Below are positions 42,966 through 54,800 of a stretch of 64,000 nucleotides of DNA, piece after piece (position 1 is the stretch's first letter; every line of letters begins with the position of its first letter). The notes below the pieces were generated by a model, which saw nothing but the letters and a program-made list of their open reading frames with translations, had not been told where the DNA came from and did not search any database. The translations under genes were made by a program, and so were the position numbers. This stretch comes from Branchiostoma belcheri. Lineage: Eukaryota; Chordata; Leptocardii; Amphioxiformes; Branchiostomatidae. The stretch lies in the NCBI RefSeq assembly GCF_001625305.1, contig NW_017803713.1:385949-449948 (forward strand), in the 5' to 3' direction.

Positions 42966-43351
42966 GGCCACATTGACTTGATTTTATTTATTTATGAAGA
43001 TTTACCACATTAGTGGAAGGATTGACATAACAGGTGACTATCACCTCTTCAAAGATGTCAAACCTGAGACCAGACTGTAACTATGGAGGATGCACCCAGG
43101 CTGCCGAAGCTCTATGAAACTCAAGAAACTAGTACAGTGCCTACTTATAAATGCCACAAAAGGCCAGCATGTGCCGGGTTGTCGTAAAAGTCGCTATGTA
43201 GTTAGTACATGTACTACCGTTAATTCGCAATACCAGCTTTGTATTACTGTGGTTTATCAGCAATGTTTTCCTGGATTTTTTTTATTAGCCCGCTCGCACT
43301 AGTTTGGGGATCTTCAGAGGATGCCATCCATGAAATTAAGCCAGTGTGGCC
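42966..43351. mobile_element. GGCCACAC-family inverted-repeat element, copy 3
   Basis: The ends are GGCCACATTGACTTGATTTT and AAATTAAGCCAGTGTGGCC. The interior shares 'ccagcatgtgccgg' and 'gcaataccagctttg' with copy 2. Confidence 0.72.
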
Positions 43352-44525
43352 CAACTTTCCCTTTATATGGACGCCGAATGACGCACGATGTGATACATAT
43401 CAAGGATTAGTCAGGCGGTACATAAGTGACCTTTTGTGTCTCTTAATCCAACACGTTCCTTTCTTAGGTTAATTGTTACGTCAAGCGTGATGACACTTTG
43501 GATTTCTCCAGAAAGAGGAACTAAGAAAGCTATCATACAATATACCGAACGGTTTATTGTACTAATAACAAAACTAGAAATGAAAGATTCAAAGAATTGC
43601 TCATAATTTGACTTCACAATAAGGCTAATATCACAGAGTTTTGCACATGAGTGCACGGCAGGTGTCCGGGACATTCTATCTAGTGTTGTTTCTGTCGCCA
43701 TGGCGACGAGGTTTGTTTACATCTAGCCGCCGGCATGGCTGTCAGGTACCCTATAATTTATCCACGATCCAGGTGTGGACAGGTCGTGTCAGATCAAGAG
43801 ATACATAGATGCAGTAGCACAGGCCTAGGTCTCTTTACAAATAATCATACATTGAAGATTCAAATATCAAATATGATGTAGCTAAACGTTTTTCTAGTAA
43901 GACACTAGGTACAGGTGCAGGTATATGACTGGTTTTACTAGGCCAGATATATCCGAACGTAAGTTTGCATTCATAGTTGTAAGCATTGATTTTCAAAGAG
44001 TTCTTTATCTGTTCAAGAGAAACGAGTGGACTTGGCCTATTCAGAACGTCCCAAATGATCACTAAGTTTGCAAGCTACACACCCACGTTCATAATGTAGG
44101 TACAATTAAAGGCATCAAGTGCAGTTTTTAGTGCTTGGAAACCAATTTTTTAAAGACATGTACAATGTTCTAGTTATTTATCTAAATAGTGAGATGAAAC
44201 CACACTGTCCCAATATATATTGACCCTCATGGAGCAAAAATTCCGAAAACTCTGACGAAAAGTGGTTATTGAAAAGGCCCTGGGCTGATTTTTATGTTAC
44301 CGCCCAGAAAATAGGACTCATTTTCGGGCTTGGTTCTGCAGTTTTAAATGCGCAAAGTATAAAATGCTGACCCAAATGAGCTAATGTGAAGCAGTATGCG
44401 TAAATATAACAAAGATTGCCTTATTCAGAATATTTCCAGTTTTGCTGCCCAGAAATGGCATTGGATGCTTTTAAGTTTTTCGTGATATTCCCAGCCCCTT
44501 ATTCCGTTTATTACCCTTGACCCCT
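43352..44525. other. Intergenic, nothing recognised
   Basis: Short open frames at 43411-43701 and 43835-44062 (minus) show no domain and no splice continuity. No repeat was identified with confidence. Confidence 0.4.
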
Positions 44526-44776
44526 AGCCTGGTCTCTAGTCTATCGTGGTTCTTCGGGGCTCTAATAGTTTCCCCACGCCCAGCTCAACTGACCGCCCGG
44601 TGGGAGCTTTGCTATATGTAGTTGTTTGTAGGCCAGGAGTCAGACCCACCACAACATAATCGAACTTCAGTAGTGCAACTTGAACCTACCGGGGAACCTA
44701 GCTGAGTCGGGCGGGGAAGATCTCCTGTAGCCCCGAAGAGAACCCGCCATAACCACGATAGACTGGACAGCAGGCT
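44526..44776. mobile_element. Inverted-repeat element family E
   Basis: The left end, AGCCTGGTCTCTAGTCTATC then GTGGTT, is inverted at the right end (AACCACGATAGACTGGACAG then CAGGCT). 'cttcggggct' is also inverted as 'agccccgaag'. A half copy lies at 20.69 kb. Confidence 0.75.
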
Positions 44777-44854
44777 GTTAACGTTTTACCAACAATTTAC
44801 CATCACTTTTCATTGGTATGAAGAAGGATTACATACAATTTACTATACGCCTTC

Positions 44855-45235
44855 CACACCTTTCTGAACCTTTGCTGACCACCAACTAATGAAAAAAGGC
44901 CACCGAGGACGAAGTTTGGAAGCAGTCACGCCTAACTTTTGATACGAATTAAATCAAATTTGAGTTGTATTTGAGTCAACTTTTACCGACGAAGACGCAC
45001 CGATCACGTACTGCTGACCTACTCCCAACTACCAGCAAACCAGTCCCCGACCATGTACCAACCTCCCTCCACTCCCGAATGTTTGAAACATTTTGAAACT
45101 TTTGGCCGGTGCAGCCGAATAATTTTCAAACTCGTCAAGCACCATCCAACCACAGCCGGCCTTGCCTCCGACCTACTCTGAATCATTGTTGGGAGGAGTT
45201 CAGCAGTGTTCGGTTCCATATTCAGCTAGGTGTTG
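44855..45235. repeat. Dispersed repeat family C, copy 2
   Basis: It shares 'gatacgaattaaatcaaatt', 'gagttgtatttgag', many CCGACC motifs and the 'ttgggagg' end with 30195-30550. Confidence 0.65.
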
Positions 45236-45827
45236 CTATGTGTTGTAAAGTCAAAGACGTAGACGCATTTCATCTCCGACGTGTTACCAGTCCTACTGAA
45301 GCATATGTACATATTTTACGTAATAAAAGTACATTTAAGTTGTAAACAATGTATCACTCAAATAGCGTGGTGTTAAGTTTTAGCCCTTAGCATTCTAATG
45401 ACCTAGATATTATCCTTTTTACATAGTATTGCTCAAGGACTTGCCACATGCACTGTATCTGTTACAATTCTCTATAATGATAAACTTACAAAGCTGTTCA
45501 ACCTTCATTCCGTTTGCTCAACGGAATTTGTCACATTTCATGGTATATTTCTCTTTAATGGCGGATAGAATTGTCTGGAGGGAGAGGGTCAACTCAGTCC
45601 GTGCAAATAGCCAGACATGACATGATGATGATGATTAACTTTACTTAACCAGCAGTAATAAATCTTGTTTTTAGAAACTAAGGATTTAAATTTATATTTA
45701 TTCATGATGCACGCCATTGTTTGGTTCAGTGCAGACAGACTAAGCTGGCGATGGCTGACCTACAAAACGATAAATGTCTCCGTCAGGAAATTAAACGTAT
45801 GTTGTCGGTATTCACAGAAAAACAACG

Positions 45828-45897
45828 ATGTGGGCAGGCATGATGATCTTCCAGCTGCTGATGCTTGTTCATGTCAGTTCAACTGCAGCTGAAACAG
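45828..45897 (+). CDS. REJ gene exon 1: signal peptide
   Basis: The exon reads [20 protein letters not shown] then AET, donor ACAG|GTGAGG in phase 1. Using a later repeated donor (every 36 bp, up to 46257) would lengthen it in 12-residue steps without changing phase. Confidence 0.75.
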
Positions 45898-48800
45898 GTG
45901 AGGGTTATGTCAGTTCAACTGTAGCTGAAACAGGTGAGGGTTATGTCAGTTCAACTGCAGCTGAAACAGGTGAGGGTTATGTCAGTTCAACTGCAGCTGA
46001 AACAGGTGAGGGTTATGTCAGTTCAACTGTAGCTGAAACAGGTGAGGGTTATGTCAGTTCAACTGTAGCTGAAACAGGTGAGGGTTATGTCAGTTCAACT
46101 GTAGCTGAAACAGGTGAGGGTTATGTCAGTTCAACTGTAGCTGAAACAGGTGAGGGTTATGTCAGTTCAACTGTACCTGAAACAGGTGAGGGTTATGTCA
46201 GTTCAACTGCAGCTGAAACAGGTGAGGGTTATGTCAGTTCAACTGCAGCTGAAACAGGTGAGGGTTATTTCAATTCAATGACTCGAAGCTTTAAAGGCGT
46301 TTGATACAATTTCTCCAAAACCAAAAAGCATTTGAATGTTTTGTTTGCCAGCAGATCTTCGGTCAAAGGTCACTCCTCTGGCCAATGGATACTGCCTTGC
46401 CACCGTATGATTTGCTAAGAGATTAGTAGAAGACCTTTTGAGGGATGCTGTATTTTGTTTATATCAATAAAGATCTCTATGTGGTAAAACGTTGAACTTT
46501 ATTCCAACACACAATTTACAGAGAGATCAAATTTTCAGCGACCACTGTCGCCTTCATCATGCCTACTTTTAAAGAGGCATCAAGGAAGCCATGTGTATCA
46601 GAGCACTCCAGCCTTCACTTAATAGAGATGGTGGACGATATAAACTCCCTGGCACTTTTGATCAATTGCTTACGTCAGGTATCAGTAAAGTCTCGTGTGA
46701 ATAAGGTCTCGTGTTTGTAAACCGTAACTCTCGCGAGATCACGTTGTGAAGTGTTTGGTCATTAATTATCCTGATGAAGGCGACAGTGGTCGCTGAAAAT
46801 TTGATCTCTCTGTAAACTGTGTGTTGAAATAAAGTTTAACGTTTTAATATGATTACTACCAACACAGATGATATTTCATGAAGATCTCTGTGTGCACGTG
46901 TTTCAGAAACGTGTGGCTTATCGACATTTATCCATCACCCGCTAAAGGACTGTACCGGGTCAGACACAAGCACACTCCATGGCGTTACTCTCCAGGCCTG
47001 CGCAGAAGCCTGCTGTGCAGACTCCACATGTCTGTCGTTCCAATACAACACCTGGAGATCCTGCTCCTTGAAAAACAGGCTCTGCTCTGCACAGCAGAAA
47101 TCCTATGCAGCGATCGGCAACATCTATGATCGGATCCTGTCAGGTTGGTGTATTTTATGCTGGCGGCATCGAAGGCCCATTGACTAGACTAGCGGACATG
47201 GGATAGAGAGGTTGCGGGTTCGATTCCTGGTATCTCTGGCTAGACGTTGTGTCCTTTTCATTGCTTTTCCCACTCTACTTTGGTGTGAAATGGGTACCGG
47301 GCTTCGGCTAGTTCGGTAAAAGGTTGTTGAAGGGCACGGTATTGAAAGGCGGAGCCAAACCCTCTCCTTTAACAACTTTTTACCTCACTAGCCGAAGCCC
47401 GGTACTCATTTCACACCAACCCAATGCCCCTATGGCCTCAAAAAGACTATGAGACTACTTTTGCTTTTACCTTATGATGTTGAAGTTCCATTTCCAAACG
47501 GGGCCCGGTCGGACAAACGTATGGAACGAAAAGTATATTATGTTCAGTTATAATTTATGTTGTAACTGACTCTGACTCTGTACCTTCTGAGTTCTTGATG
47601 AATGATGGGAACTATTTGCGTAATATATTCTTGACATAAATTGTTGATCTTTCTTGATTTGAAACAGCCCGGCCGGACCCCGGTTTGAAAATGTGACACA
47701 TTGGTACATCCACATCCACTTTTTCCATACAGAAAGCGGAAGCCGTGAGTACACCAGTCTGGGTTGTTGGAGGGACACGTCTGACCACGCCATCCCGATC
47801 CTGGAGGGCACGGACCCACGGCTAGACGGCAGTGGCTATCAGGCGCGCGCCAACGCCATAAAGAAGTGCTACAAGGTGGCGCTGTCCCGTGGGCTCGCCC
47901 TGTTCGCAGTGCAGAACGGCGGGCAGTGTTTCGGCTCGGCTACCCTCGACACCTACAACAAGTACGGGGCGTCCTCGGATTGTGGCGAGGACGGCGAGGG
48001 CGGGTCGTGGTCAAATCACGTCTACAAACTTGCAGGTGAGACATTCTAAATCTAGGCCGTTGAGCGACCGTTGATTCTGACTGCCAGTTTCACTAGGCAA
48101 AGGTCACTTCGCGACCGTACAGCGACCAACAATGGATTTGTATGACCCTTGATATCATAGTTATCATAGAATTTGATGTGAGATGTAACTGTATGATGTG
48201 AAAGATAAAGAAACACAAAAACGTACAAAAATCGTTCTTTATCTGCCGAAAATTGGGTTACATCATGTTGCAATTTTATAGCAGGAGGGATTTAGACTCC
48301 TGTCTGACCATATAATATGAATTTATTTGAGTAAGAACTAACAGAGTAGACCATATGCGAACTTCAAGGTAAACATTGTGCATTTGCTTTGCAAATGTTA
48401 CCTTTCTAATTTTACACTGTGTTCTCCAGCTACGTGGCTGACGCGGGAACCGTCGTGGGTGGTGGACTCCGCCGGTACTCCGCACGTGTTCAACGGGGTG
48501 ACATACGATGCCGCTAACGCCCTGGACGGGAACACTGGAACCTACTGGAACCCACAAACCGAACCCACAAACTACCTGTACAACAACTGGTACATCGTAC
48601 TCAATCTCACAGAGCCGTATGCTCTGTACCGGCTCGCAGTCAACAACTTCGGGGACACCTCACACGACATCCACGCTTTCAAGCTGCAGAAGTCGCTGAC
48701 TGGGAGTCCCTTTTACTGGAGAGACGTCGTGTTCGTTGAAGACGTACAGAACGGAACAGGCCAGCGCCAGGAGTTCGGCGGGTTCCAGGGGACAGCCCAG

Positions 48801-51800
48801 TACTGGCGATTCGTCGTCAATCGTACCCACTCGGGCTGGCAGCCGTGGCTTAAAGAGCTGGACCTCTACGGAATCGCATCAGGTGAAATTGATAGATCCA
48901 TAGATATGAAATAGATAGATGTACTGTTATTGTAATATTGAACAAAAGAAAAACAGGAACTCAAATCCAATTATTTAATACACACACAAATGCGCCTACA
49001 GGGCAACCAGGTTCACAGCCGTATAGTTGAACGCAGATATTTGCTGTTCTCGCAGTTTGAGCTGGTCAACTGTTTTCTTTGTCTATTTGGGAGGAAGACC
49101 CTTGTGACGTTCTGGTACACAAGAATTTTTGAAGCTAAAATGTTGGAAAGTACCTTCACGAGGCCCTTTTTAGTGTATTTAACCATGAACTTCAAAGACC
49201 AGACATAACGGAGGTATCTGCCCTGTGACACATTCAGAACCTTCCCCCGAACATCAGCCGACCAAGGTAGAGATTCAGGCAACGCCTACGAGTACGATAC
49301 GATGCAAATCGAATGGAATTCGAGTTAAATTTGAGTAAATTGTGAATGCCAACCACACGCTCACTTACTCCCAAACATCAGCCAACCACAAGCTAACCAC
49401 GGCCAAACCGCCTGTCCACACTCGAGTATTTGAAAGATTTTGGAAACATTCGGCTGCCGTAGAAAACAGTGGCTGACATGGCCGATACCAGCCGACCTTC
49501 CTCCCAACCTACTCCTAACCATAGTGTCCGATAGCAATTGTTTCATTGCAAGCTCATGCACAATCAAGTAATACTGAACTAGACACAATAAATTAAAGCT
49601 ACAGTAACCGTAACTCCTAACAACCACTGGGTGTGACGTCTTTTTTGGAGTCAGAGGAAGATAAAAGATCCCGCTTTTTCTGTAATGTGTGGGTTTTCGG
49701 ATGTTAAGAGAAGAGTAGTTTGTTTTTGTCTTGAAGAATAGCTTCAGGCCAAATTATTGAATGCTTTACAGGGAGTAATATATGGATATTTTTATCTTTC
49801 GCAGACATAACGTGTGAAGCAGATCCCTGTCAACACGGGGCCACCTGCAGGGATGGTGACGGAGGGTACAACTGCACCTGCGCACCAGGCTACGGAGGAC
49901 TGAACTGCGAATTCGGTCAGGACGTTACAGTCAATCTCTATTTTTCTTTATTTATATTCTATTATTTGTTATCTTGTCAGACCAAGTGTGTGGTGTTACA
50001 TTTTGTTGTCTTATTAGTTGCAGCTCCCGTTGAGAATAATTTTTAAAGTGAGTCTCCTCTTTGCTATAACATGAATGGTATGTACATGTGTCTGTGTGTT
50101 TGTGCACAATTGTGTGTGTGTGTTTGTGTGTGTGTGTGTGGCGTGTTGTGTGTGTGTGTGTGAGTGTGTGTCTGTGTGTGTGTGTGTGTATGTGTGTGTG
50201 TACGTGTATGTGTGTGTGTGTGTGTGTGTGCAGGGTAGAGACTCCGATCTGAAGGCATTGGCGAATCTACTGGTAGAGTAGATTTGAGACCCCGATCAGG
50301 ATGGTGTTAATAAGTTACTTGGCTACCCATTTACAAATCCTACATTTCAAGTCAATCCGTTGATTACGAATCAAAGTTGGAAAGTTCATTTTAAAAGACA
50401 GTATTAAAATACGTATACTGTCTTTCAAGCTATTATTTCAAAATTCAAATCCTCAAACGGAATCTCTACCGGTTGAATAGCCGACTCTACCATATTCAAT
50501 GTAGAGATACTAGAATTTTCTCTCACGCCGATGGTTCTGATAATCCACATCTGTTCTACCCTCAGACATTGACGAGTGTGAGTCTAACCCCTGTCAGAAT
50601 GGAGCACCCTGTAAGGATCAAGTCAACGGGTACACGTGCGTCTGTGCACCTGGAAATAACGGCGTGCATTGCGAAAACGGTAATGACTTCATGGTTTTTT
50701 TGAAACTATGTTTCTATAACGGTCGGAGTTTTAAAGACTTTCCAGTCAACTGCATTAGGTGACTGACAAAGTTGTCTACAAGTAATCATGTCTACCGTAG
50801 GAAAACAAATTGTTTCTACTCAGTTTCTTCTTCTTCCGCTCCAAACAAAGAAGGTCTATAACCTGAACCAGACGTCTATCACCATGGGGACTGGTGTTGG
50901 GTTACATGATGTTGCAAGTACCATGCAAAACTGGTGTATATGGTTTATATGAATGTGTTCGAGTAAGAATATTACAGACAAAGTAGTAGTTTGTTACGCT
51001 GGGCCATGTGAAGGTAAACATAATGCAAATGTTACCTTTCTAGTTATGAGATTCTTTCCACACATTCCACAAAAAACAATTTCAACTTTATTTCATGAAA
51101 CAATATACATAATTATCAGCATCCAACTGACAATAATAACGTGATGACATGTCTGACAGCTTTAGATTCATCCAGCAACGTTCGTTTACTTTGATCCCGC
51201 CGCGATATTCTCGCGAGAATATGCGTGGGAGATCGAGAATTTCCCAGCAATCATTGCGCGCCGCGCGAAAATTCAATATGGCGACAAGGCACAGCTGGGA
51301 ATGACGCCATATCAATGTGCACATGCACTGTTCTCTCCCGCACAGGTTGCGGCGGCTTCCTAAATGCCCCAAACGGAACCCTGAAGACCCCGGGACATCC
51401 TCAGGACTATGAAAATGACCTGAACTGTGTCTGGATCATCACTGTGGACCCTGAAGAACGGATCTTCCTCTCATTCTTCATCTTTTCAGTGGAACCTCAT
51501 TCTACCTGTAGATACGACTCCGTCAAGGTAGTATATGCGTCTATATATATTAATGTGAACATAATACGTTTTGGGTCCAAAACAAACAGATATCAGTTTT
51601 CAATCTTATCAAACGACTGTCATACTCTCTGGTATTTTCTGAGCCACTCACTACTAACGCAATTTTCAATCTTATCGAACGACTTTCAGACTCTGGTATT
51701 TTCTAGCCTCCTGTGCAGGCCCCGCGGCGGTGGGGAATAGTTTTATCTTAATATTGCCGGCCATCCTACATAGCCGCCGAGAGAAGGTTCCATTCTGCCT

Positions 51801-54800
51801 ACGGAATGGAACCTTCTCTCGGCGGCTATGTAGGATGGCCGGCTATATTAAAATAATGCGTTAAAAACTCTTCTTCACCGCCGCGGGACCTGCACAGGAG
51901 GCTAGGTATTTTCTGAGCCACTCACTACTAACAATGTGTGGAATCTATCTTGTCCTTTTCCTTTTTCTAGAATATTTTAATACTTTCCTGTAGTCGTAAT
52001 CAGATAACTTATCTGCATTAATGCCCTAAGTATGAAATACTGACTCAAATGTGCTAATGTGAAGCAATATGTGTCAATTTCATAAAGATTGCCTTATTTA
52101 GAATATTTTCCGTTTCGCTGTCCTGAAATCGCATTGAATGCCTGTAATGTTTTCCTTGTTTGATGATGACACTGATGTAAGCTCGATGTATCTCGATCGC
52201 CATCTTGTCTGTATTTGTTTATTTCTGTTTTGTAGGTAAAAAGTTTAAGGTACTTGAAAGGTAGATAGAAGACTTGGGTGTTGGCTTTGGACAATCGGGT
52301 TTTCAAGCCGTAAAACTACAGTGGATGCCTTTAAACAAAGACATCATGATTCACAAAGTAACAAAATGTATATGAAAAAAAAATTAAGTCTTACTTCTAT
52401 TGGTGTACGTCTTAACACCCCCCCCCCATTATTTCAGGTAGTACACGGGTAAAGTAATCTGAATGTTGTACAGACATGTAAATCAATCAGATGCAAAACG
52501 TCCACTAAAATTTTCTTAGCCAATTATCCTACAATATGTCTAAAAGAAGAAAAGATAGGATACACAAAGTAAGACCAGTGCCATGATGAGGATACTTTAT
52601 TTAAAAAGTTACCACGGTTAACACATGACAAAAGGGTTAAACGTTCTTGCCAACACTAATCAAATTGGGACTCCGTCAGCCTTGTTCACGGAATGGACCC
52701 TTCTACTGCAGCTTCCGCGATGTGACGTCGGAAACACGTGATGGCAGCAGATGGTCGTACTAGTACGTGTCAGATAACCTGTGTCACCCCCCGTCTCGGT
52801 TCACACATATTCAACCTGCTATGTTTGCCTTGTAGGTACAAGACGGACGGGGCAACTCTTCGGTTGAAGTGGGGACCTGGTGCGGGACGGACCGCCCCGG
52901 ACTCATCACGTCCACTAACAACACCCTGACCGTCGTCCTGCAGACGGACTATTCGTATGTGTACCCCGGATTCCTGGCCAAGTGGTCCATAGGAAGTAAG
53001 TACACCATGCATTAGGCCATGTTGATTTGATTATATTGATGACATCTTCTGGGAACCCCAAAACTAATGCAAGCAAAGGTTTGGCAAAAACGTTGCTTTC
53101 ATTAAGAAATCTACGTGGTCATGAATGTTGAACAAATGACACAGAGTATGGTATGGCGAGTAATCCACTCTTCAAATTCATTTCTTTATATTTTCGTCTT
53201 TTTCGTTTGATTTACGACATTCTACGACATTGCTATCGATTTCTGATATTCTTGTTTTGCAACTTACGGTTTATATTCGCTCTTTTTGCAACTTTTTGTA
53301 CGATTTACAGTATGGCTGAAAACTTTTTTTTGGAAATGGCCGAAAATACATGCACTTGGATGTTATCGATATAATAAAATCAACATGACCTTACATTCAA
53401 AGCAGATTCCTCTCGGGGAAAGACACTATCAAATTGGCCAGGCGGTGCTCAGTTGCCCCCTACGAGATTTAGCCATTACTATAAGCTCTAGCGCTAAGCC
53501 CTTGTCACACACTCATAAATTTAGCCTCCCGAGCCCCAACCATGGTTAAGAGTAGGTCGGCGTTCGGCGAATTCGGCTACAAGTCGTCCCAGCCGATTAT
53601 TTATCATACATATACTCTGTACGTAAGATATTTAGTCTTGTTAGATCTTTAGTTAAGTTGTAGAAGACCATATAAAAGTCCCTGTACTTTTTTGTTGTGT
53701 CAATAAAGAATCTCTTTTTTTTAATGTTTAAAACATTTGAGGACCGGCCGGAAGGTTCGAGTGTGACTGGTTCACATTGTACTGCAGCACAGGTGTCTCT
53801 GCTATATATAGATGCATTCCCAAACGTACAATATTTACATAATTATCTAGACACATATGAGTGGTTACCGAAACGTCGCCTGAATGAAAGAAATGGTTGT
53901 ATAAAAGAGTCTCTTTACTCAATTATATCCATAGGGAAAGATGATACAAATGTAGATGTCCTTTCCACAAGGATGCCATATTGTTTCTCCAGGATGGTTC
54001 TGAGAATCTAATGTTTTTTTTCACCTCCAGACGACGTTGACGAATGTGAGTCGAACCCGTGCCAGAATGGAGCAGCCTGCACGGATCTCGTCACCGGGTA
54101 CCTGTGCGTCTGTACTGCAGGATATGAAGGTCTGCACTGTGAAAAAGGTACGTATTTCATTCCCACAATTATAGTAATGTGTTAGCCTCCACCAGGCCTT
54201 TCCAAGGGGTATACGGATCACAAAATTTGGCAAAAAAGGGGACCAAGAGTGTCATGTCCACGGGAAGGTTAGCATCTACCCGAAGCTTTAAGGGGGGCCC
54301 GCAAGCCCTTTTCCGTAGAGCGTAATAGGCCGTTCTAATTCTACATAGAGCGTGCTAGACAGACCGCTCTAATATTTTTGCGTAGAGCGTAATCGCCGTT
54401 TTAATTCTACGTAATGCGCTGTAGCCACTTGGAATTTACCGTAAAGCGTAATCAAGAGGTTTCCGAATTCAGCGTAGAGCGTTGTCGGGACCCCCCGAAT
54501 GCTGGTCACCCATTGGTCGCCGCTAGGCTATGTGGATGCGAAATTGATCTAGCCCCCCCCCCTGCAGGTCCTCTTTTGGGGCCTGGTCAACCCCTTTGGA
54601 AGCCGAACTCCCCTGGAAAATTTTCATCCCTATCAAACCTCGTAGTCAGTCTGGTATACATGTACGTAGAGACTAGTCACGTAGTGTGAAGGCCCAAAAT
54701 TGTTGGAGGATCGCGATTTTAAATTTAGATAATCTTTGAAAACCTCATTCGTTTGTTTCGCATAGTCGATGAACAGTTTCAATGCGTAATAAAAAAACAG

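Noticed and set aside
45873-46268. CRISPR-like direct repeats of 36 bp
   Set aside because: There are no unique spacers; units are contiguous. This is a minisatellite in a eukaryotic gene.
47693-48049. GCW exon starting at an upstream ATG (47693)
   Set aside because: The frame upstream of 47733 is intron with a transposon end; an acceptor in the right phase lies at 47731-47732.
51225-51740. Single 171-codon open frame spanning the CUB-1 exon
   Set aside because: Only 51346-51527 has CUB similarity; the rest reads through intron, including a repeat and a transposon edge.
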